Assembly (NCBI GenBank): GCA_021815825.1
Contig: JAKAZO010000001.1
Span: 1-64,000 of the forward strand
Length of the DNA: 64,000 nucleotides
Direction: 5' to 3'
Source: Pseudomonadota bacterium
GTDB taxonomy: Bacteria; Pseudomonadota; Alphaproteobacteria; Acetobacterales; Acetobacteraceae
A program made the translations under genes and the position numbers. Positions 1 through 9,543 of the stretch are shown in pieces (positions within the stretch are counted from its first letter, which is position 1; each line of letters starts with the position of its first letter). Under the pieces are notes generated by a model, which was not told where the DNA came from, searched no databases, and worked only from the letters and a program-made list of their open reading frames with translations.

Positions 1-1626
1 CGCGGGCCGATGGGCTACGTGCTGCGCGGCATCGACGCGGTGCGCGACGGCTATGCCGCCATCGTTCGCCGCCTGCTGCGCGTGTCCATACTGGCGCTCG
101 TGATGGTCGGCGTGTTCGGCGCCGGCATCTGGCAGATCGCCGGGCACACGCCGACGGGGTTCCTGCCCGAGGAGGATCAGGGCGCCTTCTTCACCATGGT
201 CCAGCTTCCCGACGGCGCTTCACTGCCGCGCACCGCCGCCGCGGTGCGTGAGGTCGAGGCGATGTACAAGCGCATGCCGCAGGTTTCGGACGTGCTCTCG
301 ATCCTCGGCTTCTCGCTGCTGGATTCCGCCTATGAAGCGAACGCCGCCTTCATGGTGATCCGTCTCAAGCCCTTCGCCGAGCGCACCGGGCAAGGCGATT
401 CCGCGCAGGCGCTGATCCGTCAGGCCTTCGGCCAAGCGCAGCAGATCCGCTCCGCCGTGGTCTTCCCCTTCAATCTTCCACCGATCATCGGCCTCTCCAC
501 ATCCGGCGGGTTCGAATACGACCTCGAAGGGCTGGAGGGTCAGGATCCGGCGGCCATCGGGGCGGTGATGCGCGGCCTCGTCGCGGCGGCCAACCAGGAT
601 CCGCGCCTGGCCCGCGTCTTCTCCACCTTCTCCGCGTCGACCCCTTCGCTCTATCTCGACATCGACCGCGAGAAGGCGCAGGCGCTCGGCCTTGCCATGA
701 ACGATGTCTTCGTCGCGCTGCAGGCCACGCTGGGGGGCATCTATGTCAACGACTTCAACATGCTCGGCCGCGTCTGGCAGGTCAATCTCGAGGGCGAGGC
801 GAAGAATCGCGCCGATATCGAGAACATCTGGCAGATCTATGTGCGCAACAATCAGGGCCAGATGGTGCCGCTGCGCTCCATCGCCAGCCTGCGCGTCGTG
901 CAGGGGCCGCAGGTCATCGTGCGCTACAACAACTACCGCGCCATCGCCATCAATGGCAGTCCGGCGCCGGGAGTCTCGTCCGGCACGGCGATCGCCGCGA
1001 TGGCCGAACTCTCCGCCAAGACCCTTCCCACCACCGGCTACGGCTACGAGTGGACCGGCACGGCCTTCCAGGAACAGCTCGCGGCCGGGCAGACACTGGG
1101 CATTCTGGCGCTGGCGGTACTCTTCGCCTACCTGTTCCTGGTCGCGCTCTATGAGAGCTGGATGATTCCGATCCCTGTGCTGCTCTCGGTCAGCGTCGGT
1201 GTGCTCGGATCCTTCGCCGCCATCATGATCGGCGCGCTCTCTCTCGATCTCTACGGCCAGATTGGCATGGTGGTGCTGATCGCCCTGGCCGCCAAGAACG
1301 GCATCCTCATCGTCGAGTTCGCCAAGGAGCAGCGTGAGGGCGGGATGTCCATCCGCGACGCCGCGGCGCTCGGCGCAAAAATGCGGTTCCGTGCCGTGAT
1401 GATGACCTCGATCGCCTTCATTCTTGGTCTGGTGCCGTTGGTTTTCGCTGAGGGGGCGGCGATGCTCAGCCGGCGTGGTGTCGGCACGGCGGTGTTCGGT
1501 GGTATGATCGGAGCGAGCGCGATTGGTGTGTTTCTGATCCCCATGCTTTATGTGACATTCCAGAGTGTGCGCGAACGGCTCCGGGGCCGCGGGCATGCGC
1601 AGCACCTGCACGCGCCCGGCGAGTAG
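1..1626 (+). CDS. RND efflux permease, HAE1/AcrB type (5' end outside window)
   Basis: This is the C-terminal 541 residues of an inner-membrane proton-driven multidrug pump; AcrB-like proteins are about 1,030 residues, so roughly the first half lies upstream. A membrane helix (about residues 28-48 of the visible part) is followed by the second large periplasmic porter/docking loop ([12 protein letters not shown] at its start is typical of AcrB relatives). The C-terminal helix bundle follows, with the family motif [21 protein letters not shown]. No outer-membrane TolC gene follows; the next gene is unrelated and 114 bases away, so this is probably the last gene of its operon. Family is certain; substrate is unknown. 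Confidence 0.93.
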   Translation, partial: RGPMGYVLRGIDAVRDGYAAIVRRLLRVSILALVMVGVFGAGIWQIAGHTPTGFLPEEDQGAFFTMVQLPDGASLPRTAAAVREVEAMYKRMPQVSDVLSILGFSLLDSAYEANAAFMVIRLKPFAERTGQGDSAQALIRQAFGQAQQIRSAVVFPFNLPPIIGLSTSGGFEYDLEGLEGQDPAAIGAVMRGLVAAANQDPRLARVFSTFSASTPSLYLDIDREKAQALGLAMNDVFVALQATLGGIYVNDFNMLGRVWQVNLEGEAKNRADIENIWQIYVRNNQGQMVPLRSIASLRVVQGPQVIVRYNNYRAIAINGSPAPGVSSGTAIAAMAELSAKTLPTTGYGYEWTGTAFQEQLAAGQTLGILALAVLFAYLFLVALYESWMIPIPVLLSVSVGVLGSFAAIMIGALSLDLYGQIGMVVLIALAAKNGILIVEFAKEQREGGMSIRDAAALGAKMRFRAVMMTSIAFILGLVPLVFAEGAAMLSRRGVGTAVFGGMIGASAIGVFLIPMLYVTFQSVRERLRGRGHAQHLHAPGE

Positions 1627-1740
1627 AGTTCCGATTGAGCGACATCGGCCCAGGAGACTGGTGGCAAGGAAACGGCGGCTCAGAAAATTGCGGCGCACGA
1701 GAGTGCGGCCACAGGAACATCGGTAGGAAGGGAGAATGCC

Positions 1741-4059
1741 ATGACCAAGTTCGGTCTCGCCCAGCCAGTGCCCCGCGTCGAGGATCCGCGCCTGCTGCGC
1801 GGCAACGGCCGTTACACGGACGATTACGCGCCGGCGGGGATGCTGCGCGCGGTGGTCCTGCGCAGCCCGCACGCCAACGCCCGAATCCGCGGCATCGACA
1901 CCAGCGCGGCCCGTGCCATCCCCGGGGTCGTCGCCGTCTACACCGCCGCCGACCTTGCCGCCGATGATATTGGCACGCTGCCCTGCGCGGTACCGCTGAA
2001 GAACCGCAACGGCTCCGCCGCTCCCCTGCCCCCACACCCGGTGCTGGCCGATGGCGCCGCGCGCCATGTCGGCGATCCGGTCGCGCTGATCGTCGCCGAA
2101 TCGGTCGCGGCCGCGCGCGACGGCGCGGAGGCGGTGATGGTGGATTACGACGTGCTGCCCTCGGCAACGGACCTGGCCGCAGCGACGCAGTCCGGTCAGC
2201 CGCAGGTCTGGCCGGAGGCGCCGAACAATATCGCGTTCGACTGGGAAATCGGCGACAAGCAGCGCGTCGATGCGCTGTTCGCCGGCGCCGCCCATGTCAC
2301 CAGGCTCACCATCGACAACAACCGCGTCGTCGTCGCCAGCATGGAGGCGCGCGCAGCGGTCGCCGAATTCGACGCGGCGGGTGGCCGCTGGACACTGACC
2401 ACCAACACCCAGGGCGGCTGGCTGCTGAAGGACATCCTCTCCAAGGCCGTCTTCAAGACCGACGCGGAGAAATTCCGCATCATCACTCCGGATGTCGGTG
2501 GTGGGTTCGGCATGAAGATATTCGTCTACGCCGAGCACGCGCTGACGTGCTACGCTGCGCGCAAGCTCGGCCGCCCGGTCAAATGGTCGTCGGAGCGGTC
2601 GGAAGCATTTCTCTCCGACACTCAGGGCCGCGCCAACGTCACCGACATCGAGCTGGCGCTGGACAAGGACGGAAAGTTCCTCGCCCTGCGCACGCGCAAC
2701 TATGCCGACATGGGCGCCTATCTCTCGACATTCGCGCCTTTCATCCCGACCATGGCCGGCACGAAGGTGCTCGCCAGCGTCTATGGTTTCCAGGCGATCT
2801 ACGCCAACGTCATCGGCGTCTTCACCAACACCGTACCGGTCGATGCCTATCGCGGTGCCGGACGCCCGGAGAGCAACTACGTCGTCGAACGCGTGATCGA
2901 CCAGGCTGCACGCGAGCTGGGCATCGACCGCGCCGAGCTGCGCCGGCGCAACATGGTTCCATCCTCGGCCATGCCGTGGACATCGGCGATGGGCCAGATC
3001 TATGACAGCGGCGATTTCGCCCATGTCTTCGACGCCGCGCTGGCGAAGATGGATTACGCCGGCTTCCCCGCCCGCCGCGCCGCCGCCGCCCGCGCCGGGC
3101 GCCGGCGCGGCATCGGCATGGCCTATTATCTGGAGGCGACCGGCGGCGCTCCGTCCGAGCGCGCCGAGATCCGCTTCGCCGAGGACGGATTCGTCGATGT
3201 CTATGTCGGCACGCAATCGACCGGCCAGGGCCACGAAACCGCCTATGTCATGCTGACGTCGGTCGAGCTCGGCATCGACGCCGAAAAGATTCGCATCCGG
3301 CAGGGCGACACCGACACCATCCCGACCGGCGGCGGCACCGGCGGCGCGCGCAGCCTCTACTCCGAGGGCCAGGCGATCCTGCTGACAGCCGAAACGGTGA
3401 TCGAGAAGGGCAAGAAGGCCGCTTCCGAGGCCCTCGAAGCCGCCGTCCCGGACATCGTGTTTGCCGATGGACGATTCAGCATCGTCGGCACCGACCGCGG
3501 CATCGACATTCTGGCGCTGGCCGCGGCGCAGCGTCAGCGCGCAGCCGCAGGCCAGGCGGCGACGCTGCTCGACGCCGCCGAGGTCGCCACGATCGACCGG
3601 CACACCTTCCCGAATGGCTGCCACATCGCGGAAGTGGAAGTCGATCCCGACACCGGTGCCGTGACCATCGCCCGCTACGTGGTTTGCGACGATGTCGGCA
3701 AGGCGGTGAACCCCCTGATCGTGCGTGGCCAGGTTCATGGCGGCGTCACCCAGGGCATCGGCCAGGCGGTGATGGAACGCACCGTCTATGATTCGGATTC
3801 GGGCCAGCTCGTCACCGGTTCGTTCATGGATTACGCCATTCCCCGCGCCGCAGACCTGCCGGATATCGAGGTCGAGCTGCTCGAGGTGCCGTGCACGTCC
3901 AATCCGCTCGGCGTGAAGGGCGCGGGCGAGGCCGGCGCGGTCGGCTCGCCACCGGCGGTGATCAACGCCATCATCGATGCGCTGGCGTCCGATGGGGTGA
4001 CGCGGATCGACATGCCGGCAACCCCGGAGCGGGTCTGGCGGGCGCTGCACGCGGCGTAA
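1741..4059 (+). CDS. Molybdenum hydroxylase large subunit (xanthine dehydrogenase/CoxL family), orphan
   Basis: A 772-residue molybdopterin-binding catalytic subunit of the xanthine dehydrogenase superfamily. An a/b hammerhead domain covers about residues 15-125 and the two molybdopterin-binding domains about 140-760. The active-site loop is AYRGAGRP at residue 369, the form II type, not the AYRCSFR of true CO dehydrogenase, so CO oxidation is unlikely. The catalytic glutamate lies in GVKGAGEAG (E730). A strong ribosome site (GGAAGGGAG) precedes the ATG. The iron-sulfur and FAD subunits that normally accompany it are absent on both sides (RND upstream, Mla operon downstream). Substrate is unknown, possibly an aldehyde or N-heterocycle. 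Confidence 0.9.
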   Translation: MTKFGLAQPVPRVEDPRLLRGNGRYTDDYAPAGMLRAVVLRSPHANARIRGIDTSAARAIPGVVAVYTAADLAADDIGTLPCAVPLKNRNGSAAPLPPHPVLADGAARHVGDPVALIVAESVAAARDGAEAVMVDYDVLPSATDLAAATQSGQPQVWPEAPNNIAFDWEIGDKQRVDALFAGAAHVTRLTIDNNRVVVASMEARAAVAEFDAAGGRWTLTTNTQGGWLLKDILSKAVFKTDAEKFRIITPDVGGGFGMKIFVYAEHALTCYAARKLGRPVKWSSERSEAFLSDTQGRANVTDIELALDKDGKFLALRTRNYADMGAYLSTFAPFIPTMAGTKVLASVYGFQAIYANVIGVFTNTVPVDAYRGAGRPESNYVVERVIDQAARELGIDRAELRRRNMVPSSAMPWTSAMGQIYDSGDFAHVFDAALAKMDYAGFPARRAAAARAGRRRGIGMAYYLEATGGAPSERAEIRFAEDGFVDVYVGTQSTGQGHETAYVMLTSVELGIDAEKIRIRQGDTDTIPTGGGTGGARSLYSEGQAILLTAETVIEKGKKAASEALEAAVPDIVFADGRFSIVGTDRGIDILALAAAQRQRAAAGQAATLLDAAEVATIDRHTFPNGCHIAEVEVDPDTGAVTIARYVVCDDVGKAVNPLIVRGQVHGGVTQGIGQAVMERTVYDSDSGQLVTGSFMDYAIPRAADLPDIEVELLEVPCTSNPLGVKGAGEAGAVGSPPAVINAIIDALASDGVTRIDMPATPERVWRALHAA

Positions 4060-4084
4060 TCCGGAAAAACGGGATCGCCGTCCC

Positions 4085-4726
4085 CTACCCCTTGCGAGGC
4101 GAGCCGGGACTCCTTGGATCGGCTCGCCGCAGGGGACCGGCTCGCCTCAGGGCGGCTTCGATATCCGCGAAGAGCCGTTGCAGCGCCTGGCGCAGCGCGG
4201 CAACCGCGTCCGCGGCGTCGGTTCCAGACGCGGGCGCCGTCGCGGCAAAGGTCTGCTGCAGCACGAGGCGCTGCTGTTCGCCGCCGGCGAGCACGACGAG
4301 GCCGAGTCCCGCATGGGCAAGTCCATCGCGCTCGTCGATCCAGAGCGCGGTGAGCTCGCCTTCCAGGATCTGATCGGCGATCACCCGGCTGCCCGGCGCG
4401 AGCACGGCCGAATAGAGACCGCTGGCGGCGAGCCAGCGCCGCAGCGCGTCCTCGACCCCTTCGCCTGGTGGCACCAGCCATTCCTCGTAGGAGGCGCGGG
4501 TCAGGCTGCCGTCGCGCTCGAGTGTCGGCAGGCCGCGCACTTCCAGCCCCGGCGCCGCGCGCAGGCTGCGGACCGCCAGCACCGGGGCGTCCGGCGGCGG
4601 CGGTGAAACACTCGGGCGAGTGACCAGCAGCGGCCATTCGCGCGTCGGCACATAGGCGCGTTCGGAGAGGAATCCGCCGCAGCCGGAGAGCACGAGCGGC
4701 AGGGTGAGCCAGGTCCGGCGCCTCAT
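4085..4726 (-). CDS. ABC transport auxiliary lipoprotein (PqiC/ABC_trans_aux type)
   Basis: A 213-residue lipoprotein. The N-terminus has a short hydrophobic signal with lipobox LSGC, giving lipidation at Cys16. The body matches the pattern of the ABC-type transport auxiliary component (PF03886) that sits at the end of Mla/Pqi-type operons and is thought to act at the outer-membrane side of lipid transport. Its start overlaps the MCE gene by 4 bases. It probably takes the place of a soluble MlaC or MlaA partner, neither of which is encoded nearby. The domain call rests on general similarity and position. Confidence 0.78.
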   Translation of the reverse strand: MRRRTWLTLPLVLSGCGGFLSERAYVPTREWPLLVTRPSVSPPPPDAPVLAVRSLRAAPGLEVRGLPTLERDGSLTRASYEEWLVPPGEGVEDALRRWLAASGLYSAVLAPGSRVIADQILEGELTALWIDERDGLAHAGLGLVVLAGGEQQRLVLQQTFAATAPASGTDAADAVAALRQALQRLFADIEAALRRAGPLRRADPRSPGSPRKG

Positions 4727-5757
4727 CGCGTCGGCCTTGGCGGCGGCGGCGCGCCGAAGAGAATCTGCCCAGGGTCACGCCGCAGCGCCTCGGATGTATC
4801 CCGCAGGTTGGCTGCCGCGGCACGGATGTCGCGCAGCGTCGGCGCCAGCGCCTGTTGCACGTCGGCCGCCGTGGCGTCGGTGCGTTGCGCAGTGCGGGTC
4901 AGCGCCGCGACCAGCGGCGGCAGCCGATCTGCGGTCGCTGCCAGGCGATTCGCCGCCGACGCCGTCGCGGCCAGGAGCGCCCGGGTCTGCTGGCCCTGGG
5001 CGAGATCTCGCACCGCACTGGAGGAGGCGCGGAGGTCGGCCGCGAGCCCAGGCAGGTCGGCGGCCGCTATTGCGATCTGGACCGTGCGCAGCGTGGCCGT
5101 GGTCTGTGCCAGTGCCTGCTGGGCGTCGCCGGAGTGGAACTCGTCCCGAAGCTCGCCGAGCAAGGCCTGGAGCCCGGCGGACATGGCGACGAGGTCGATC
5201 TGGTCGAGCCGGGCCAAAAAGCGCTGCGCCGCATCCTGAACCTGCGCGATCGTGCTCGGCACGGAGGGAATGTAGAGATCGCGTGGCCGCCACGGCACCT
5301 GCATCGGCGGGTTCTGCGTTGGATCGACGAAGTCGAGCTCCAGATAGGTCAGCCCGGTCAGCCCCTGCGAGGACAGCTTGGCGCGCAGGCCGAGCGGGAC
5401 CGCCTTGGGCACATTCGCCGCGATGCCGCCGATCTGTTCCGGATCCAGCCGGTATCGCACCATCACCAGCCGGGAGCTGGCAAGGCGGAGGTCGAACGGG
5501 CTCTGCCCGGAATAGGCCGAGCGCGCGAGCAGGATCGCGCTCACCCGGCCAATGGAAACGCCGCGAAATCGGACCTGCGCGCCGATTTCGAGCCCCTGGA
5601 CGGATTCGGCGAAATAGGTCTCGGCGACGACATGGGGGGCGAAGCGGTTGCCACCGAAAAACAGCACCAGGCCGATCAGCGCCGCCGCGGCGCCGAGCAG
5701 CAAAAGGCCAACCCGCAGGGAGCTGCCTCGGCTGGTCTCGAGCCCGGCGCCACTCAT
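4723..5757 (-). CDS. mlaD: MlaD-family (MCE domain) lipid transport protein
   Basis: A 344-residue periplasmic substrate-binding component of a phospholipid ABC transporter. One N-terminal membrane anchor (about residues 16-37) is followed by an MCE domain (about 45-120, with FRGVSIGRV typical of the family). A long, mostly helical alanine-rich C-terminal part of about 200 residues makes it much longer than E. coli MlaD (183) and more like the Pqi/Yeb/Mce proteins whose C-termini form helical tunnels. It overlaps the ATPase gene upstream and the lipoprotein gene downstream by 4 bases each, so the set is one translationally coupled operon. Confidence 0.9.
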   Translation of the reverse strand: MSGAGLETSRGSSLRVGLLLLGAAAALIGLVLFFGGNRFAPHVVAETYFAESVQGLEIGAQVRFRGVSIGRVSAILLARSAYSGQSPFDLRLASSRLVMVRYRLDPEQIGGIAANVPKAVPLGLRAKLSSQGLTGLTYLELDFVDPTQNPPMQVPWRPRDLYIPSVPSTIAQVQDAAQRFLARLDQIDLVAMSAGLQALLGELRDEFHSGDAQQALAQTTATLRTVQIAIAAADLPGLAADLRASSSAVRDLAQGQQTRALLAATASAANRLAATADRLPPLVAALTRTAQRTDATAADVQQALAPTLRDIRAAAANLRDTSEALRRDPGQILFGAPPPPRPTR

Positions 5758-6503
5758 GGGGCTTGCCGATGGAAAAAGGCACGCACCGTCGGCTCTGTGC
5801 TGTCGTCGCGCAGACGGCGCGGATCACCGGTGGCGATGACGCCACCGGCAGCCGCGTCGAGCATGATGCAGCGATCGGCGACCGCGAGAATCGACTCGAG
5901 CTCGTGCGTGACCACTACGAAAGTGATGCCGAGATCGCGCCGAAGATCCAGGATCAGGCGGTCGAGCCCGGCCGACGTGATCGGATCGAGCCCGGCCGAG
6001 GGCTCGTCAAGGAACAGCAGCGGCGGATCGAGCGCCAGCGCACGGGCGATCGCGGCCCGTTTGACCATGCCGCCCGAAATCTCCGCCGGCAGCCGCAAGG
6101 CCGCATCCCGCAGCCCGACCAGGCCGAGCTTCACCCGCGCCACCGCGGCCCGGCCCTCGGGCGGAAGATCGGTGTGCATCTCCAGCGGCAGCATCACGTT
6201 CTCCAGCAGAGTCATCGACCCGAACAGCGCGCCGGATTGGAACATGACGCCGATCGCCGAACGCACCAAGCCGCGCTCGCGCGGCATGGCGCGCCCAAGC
6301 ACCGTGATGGCCCCGGCGCTGGGCACCTGCAGGCCGACGATCTGGCGCAGCAGCGTCGATTTGCCGCAGCCCGACCCTCCGAGGATGGCAAACACCTCGC
6401 CGCGCCGGACACTCAGCGAGACGTTCTCGAAGATCCTCCGCCCATCGAAGCGTTGCGCCACGCCCATGACGTCGACCACGATCTCTTCGCCCGCGCCATT
6501 CAT
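5754..6503 (-). CDS. mlaF: MlaF-type ABC transporter ATP-binding protein
   Basis: A 249-residue cytoplasmic ATPase that powers the lipid transporter. It shows Walker A (GGSGCGKST), the unusual signature EISGGMVKRAAIARAL that distinguishes MlaF from ordinary ABC ATPases (LSGGQ), and Walker B with LLFLDEPSAGLDP. The length matches the family. The start overlaps the permease stop by 4 bases. Signature and operon position agree, so the call is firm. Confidence 0.94.
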   Translation of the reverse strand: MNGAGEEIVVDVMGVAQRFDGRRIFENVSLSVRRGEVFAILGGSGCGKSTLLRQIVGLQVPSAGAITVLGRAMPRERGLVRSAIGVMFQSGALFGSMTLLENVMLPLEMHTDLPPEGRAAVARVKLGLVGLRDAALRLPAEISGGMVKRAAIARALALDPPLLFLDEPSAGLDPITSAGLDRLILDLRRDLGITFVVVTHELESILAVADRCIMLDAAAGGVIATGDPRRLRDDSTEPTVRAFFHRQAP

Positions 6504-7594
6504 GAGCGCAACCGGTAGAGGATCAACGCAAACAGCCCGTCGATCACGATGGTGGCGACGATGCCCCCGACCACCGCCCGCGTCGCCGCCTCGCCGACCG
6601 CGCGCGGACCGCTGCCGGCGGCGAGCCCGGCAGCACAGCCGATGGCGCCGTTGGCGGCGGCAAACACCAGCGCCTTGCCGAGACCGTCGAGCGCGTCCCG
6701 AAGGGTCGCGAACTGCGCCACCTCGTGCAGCACCGCAGCCAGCGGAAACCCGAAGGCCCGCATCGCGACCGTCATCCCGGCGAGCGCCGCGAGATCGAGC
6801 GCCAACGTCAGCGCCGGCATGACCAGCACCACCGCGATCACCCGCGGCAGCACCAGGAAGGTCATCGCGTCGAGCCCCATGGTGAAGAGCGCGTCCAGCT
6901 CCTGATTGACTTTCATCGTGCCGATCTCGGCCGCGTAGGCCGACCCGGTGCGGCCGGCGACGATCACCGCGGCCAGCAATGCGCCGAGTTCGCGCAACAC
7001 GGAAATCGACACCAGGTCGGCGACGAAAATATCGGCGCCGAAGCGGCGCAACGGGATCACCGACTGGAAGGCGAGGATCAGCCCGAGCAGGAAGCCAAGC
7101 AGCAGGGCGAGCGGCAGCGCTCCTACCCCGGCGGCGTCGGCCATGCGCAGCAGGTCGCGCGGCCGCAGCATCCGCGCCCGCCGCGGCAGCGCCAGCACGG
7201 CCAGGGCCGCCTCGCCCAGGAATGCGACAGCATCGACGGCGTCAGCGATGAGACGCGCCTGCCACCGGCCAGGCGTTGGAGGCGAGGCCGGCGGCGCCGT
7301 GGCAGGCGCAAGCGGGCGAAGCCGCAGCAGCAGCGCGGCCGCCGACTCGGAGAGGCCATCGAACTGCGCCGTTCCGCCGTGCGTGGCCTCGGCGGCGAGC
7401 AGCAGCGTCGCTCCGGCCGTATCACACAGGCTCACCGCGCTGAGATCGAAGCGCAGCGTCCGGCCGCGCGCCCGGCCAGCCGCAACCAGCGTCGCGCGCC
7501 AGATCGCTCCGGCGCCCGCGGCATCGAGCCTGCCGGAGATGGCCAGCCCAACCTCGCCCGCACCCGCCGTCACGTCCAGCCGCGCCGTCGGCAT
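6500..7594 (-). CDS. mlaE: MlaE-type permease with fused N-terminal STAS domain
   Basis: A 364-residue inner-membrane permease of the MlaE/YrbE family. Residues 1 to about 95 form a STAS-like domain (the MlaB role, a separate protein in E. coli); residues about 110-364 carry the MlaE fold with family sequences such as GRTGSAYAAEIGTMKVNQE and ALFTMGLDAM. This is the first gene of the operon mlaE-mlaF-mlaD-lipoprotein. The fusion explains why no free mlaB is present. The start is the ATG that precedes the STAS domain; 41 bases separate it from the next gene upstream, which is on the same strand. Confidence 0.92.
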   Translation of the reverse strand: MPTARLDVTAGAGEVGLAISGRLDAAGAGAIWRATLVAAGRARGRTLRFDLSAVSLCDTAGATLLLAAEATHGGTAQFDGLSESAAALLLRLRPLAPATAPPASPPTPGRWQARLIADAVDAVAFLGEAALAVLALPRRARMLRPRDLLRMADAAGVGALPLALLLGFLLGLILAFQSVIPLRRFGADIFVADLVSISVLRELGALLAAVIVAGRTGSAYAAEIGTMKVNQELDALFTMGLDAMTFLVLPRVIAVVLVMPALTLALDLAALAGMTVAMRAFGFPLAAVLHEVAQFATLRDALDGLGKALVFAAANGAIGCAAGLAAGSGPRAVGEAATRAVVGGIVATIVIDGLFALILYRLRS

Positions 7595-7635
7595 GGCGGC
7601 TCAGCCAGGCCCGATGGGGTCGCCGCCGCGCGCGG

Positions 7636-8724
7636 TCATTTCTTCAGCCACGCCTCGAAGCGCGGCTTGAGCTTGGCCAGATTATCGCGCCAGAAGCCAG
7701 GGTCGAGTGCCAGAGCATCGTGCAGGTTGGCCGGCAGGCTCGGAGAAAGAGCCTGCTCGGCCGGTGGCACTTTGTCGTTCGCGCCTTTTGCCGTGCCGCC
7801 ATAGCCGGTCTGGACAGCGAGCTGCCCCTGGCGGACGGGGTCGCCGTAGAAGGCCAGAAACCGGTTGGCTTCGGCGAGGTTCGGGCTGCCGGGGACAATC
7901 GCCCAGCTGTCCACGACGAAGAGGCTGCCGGCCCATTGAATGGCGAAGCTGCGCTGCCCGTCGCGGTCGGCCGCGACCACCTGCTCGTTCGGCGCACTGG
8001 TCATCAGCACCTCGCCCGAGCCCAGCAGTTCGACGGACTGCGCGTCGTCCTGCCACCAGACGAGATAGGGACGGAGCTGGTCGAGCTTGCGGAAAGCGCG
8101 GCGCACCCCGTCTTCGGTCCGCAACGCGGCGTAGACCTCCCCAGGAGCGAGCCCATCGGCCATCAGCGCGATCTCGAGATTGCCGACGACATCGGCCTTC
8201 AGCCCCCGCTTGCCGGGATATTTGGCGACATCCCAGAAATCCGCCCAGCTCGGCGTACCCTGCAGCTTGCCGCGGTCCCAGCTGAGCACCGTCGATTGCA
8301 GATACGCCCCGAGCCCGCACTCGCTCACCGCCACCGGCAGGTAGCGATCCTTGCCGCCGACCGCGTTCCAATCGAGCTTCTGCAGGAGCCCGCGCTCGCA
8401 ACCCGCGCGCAAGACATCGGCGGTGACCAGCACTACGTCCCAACGCGTCTCCGCTCCGGCCTGCGCGGCGATGGCGGCGAGGCCGCCCGGCCAGTTCAGG
8501 GCATCGACAACGACCCCGGTCGCGGCGGTGAAAGGCGCCAGGAAAACGGTCTGCAGCGGCTCCGTAAATGGCCCCGCACGCGTCGCCACGGAGAGGTCTC
8601 GCGCCAGCGCGGCACTGCCGAAGCTCGTCGCCAGGGTGGCCGCCGCCAGCCCTGCGCGCGCCGTCGCCCGCGTCGTCACGCGGCAAAAGTTGCGCAGAAG
8701 CAGGAAACGCTGGATCGTCTGCAT
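7636..8724 (-). CDS. Periplasmic solute-binding protein, PotD-like (family 1), orphan
   Basis: A 362-residue extracellular binding protein resembling spermidine/putrescine ABC receptors. An N-terminal export signal of about 40 residues has an arginine-rich front and ends near AAALARD. Features of the family include RWDVVLVTADVLRAGCERGL, the WADFWDV segment and the VDSWAIVPGSPN region. No permease or ATPase of the polyamine type lies nearby; the downstream genes are the lipid (Mla) transporter. It either works with a transporter elsewhere or has another ligand. The ligand cannot be told from the sequence. Confidence 0.85.
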   Translation of the reverse strand: MQTIQRFLLLRNFCRVTTRATARAGLAAATLATSFGSAALARDLSVATRAGPFTEPLQTVFLAPFTAATGVVVDALNWPGGLAAIAAQAGAETRWDVVLVTADVLRAGCERGLLQKLDWNAVGGKDRYLPVAVSECGLGAYLQSTVLSWDRGKLQGTPSWADFWDVAKYPGKRGLKADVVGNLEIALMADGLAPGEVYAALRTEDGVRRAFRKLDQLRPYLVWWQDDAQSVELLGSGEVLMTSAPNEQVVAADRDGQRSFAIQWAGSLFVVDSWAIVPGSPNLAEANRFLAFYGDPVRQGQLAVQTGYGGTAKGANDKVPPAEQALSPSLPANLHDALALDPGFWRDNLAKLKPRFEAWLKK

Positions 8725-8823
8725 CGCGGAAGAGGGGGTCCGATTCGATTACGCAACGTGGAGACCTGCTAGTGCAGCACGTCCCCGCCCCGACGGAAAC
8801 CCTGCGAGAAAGGAGACCGCTCG

Positions 8824-9063
8824 ATGAGCACCGCCGCCAGCGAGAATGCGCGCCAGAAGGACGCCAGCGAGGAGATTGCACAGCTGCGCCGCCAGGTCGA
8901 GCAACTGATCGGCGAGCGGGGCGCAGCGCTTGCCAAGGAGGCCGCGGCCGCGGCCCGCACCGAGGTGGAAGCGCTGGCCGAACACGTGCGCAACCGACCG
9001 ATAGCCGCCCTGATGATCGCGCTCGGCCTCGGCGTGCTGCTCGGGCGCGTGCTGCGGCACTAG
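8824..9063 (+). CDS. DUF883/ElaB-YqjD-like small membrane protein
   Basis: A 79-residue protein with a charged, helical N-terminal two thirds (heptad-like QLRRQVEQLIGER) and a C-terminal glycine-rich membrane segment (IAALMIALGLGVLLGRVLR). This is the layout of the YqjD/ElaB family of C-tail-anchored inner-membrane proteins that associate with ribosomes in E. coli. A good ribosome site (GAAAGGAG) precedes the ATG. The next gene follows after 9 bases, so they are co-transcribed. Confidence 0.8.
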   Translation: MSTAASENARQKDASEEIAQLRRQVEQLIGERGAALAKEAAAAARTEVEALAEHVRNRPIAALMIALGLGVLLGRVLRH

Positions 9064-9072
9064 CACGGGATC

Positions 9073-9444
9073 GTGCGCAGCCTCCGCCTGGCACGGATGG
9101 CCGCGGCGGCGGAAGGCGTGCGCCTGCGGCTGGCGCTGCGCCGCCTGCTGCTGCGTGCCATTCTGGGCTTGATCGCCGCTGGCTTCGCCCTGGCCGGCCT
9201 CGCCCTCGCCCATCTCGCCGGCGTCCTGGCGCTCACGCCCGTGCTGGGCGCGCTGCGGGCCGTGCTGGTGGTCCTCGCCGTGGACGTCGTTCTCGCCATG
9301 CTCCTTCTGATGATGGCGGCGCGGCTGCAACCAGGGGCCACGGAACGTGACGCAGCGCGCGTGAGGGATATGGCGGGCCGAGAGCTGACCGAGGAAGCGA
9401 GGCTGCTGCGTGTGCTGTTGACGCTGGCGCGCTGGCGCCGCTAG
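9073..9444 (+). CDS. Small two-helix membrane protein, holin-X/YqjE-like
   Basis: A 123-residue protein starting at GTG. Two hydrophobic segments (about residues 28-52 and 57-80) are flanked by arginine-rich ends. This arrangement, directly after a DUF883 gene, is what the YqjE/phage holin superfamily 6-like partner of YqjD looks like, so the two probably act together at the membrane. The protein sequence alone is too low in complexity to prove the family. GTG is the only start that leaves room for both helices. Confidence 0.65.
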   Translation: MRSLRLARMAAAAEGVRLRLALRRLLLRAILGLIAAGFALAGLALAHLAGVLALTPVLGALRAVLVVLAVDVVLAMLLLMMAARLQPGATERDAARVRDMAGRELTEEARLLRVLLTLARWRR

Positions 9445-9543
9445 GGCGCGATCCGCGTCCTGTCGGCGTGCGAGGTATGTCGCCGCGGCCAGGCCGGATG
9501 GGGCGGCCCCTTGCTCTTTCGCTCTGCCGTGCTTCTCTCAGCC

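Noticed and set aside
220-4050. A 1,276-codon open frame on the minus strand
   Set aside because: It is antisense to the RND and molybdenum hydroxylase genes and its translation is Arg/Asp/His-rich without domains; high-GC codon bias creates such mirror frames.
1741-4059. Calling the molybdenum enzyme an aerobic CO dehydrogenase (CoxL)
   Set aside because: The active-site loop is AYRGAGRP, not AYRCSFR, and coxM/coxS are absent.
4704-6822. Long plus-strand open frames (604 and 655 codons) across the Mla operon
   Set aside because: They run antisense to four clearly recognised genes, have no ribosome site and show repetitive Arg/Ala composition.
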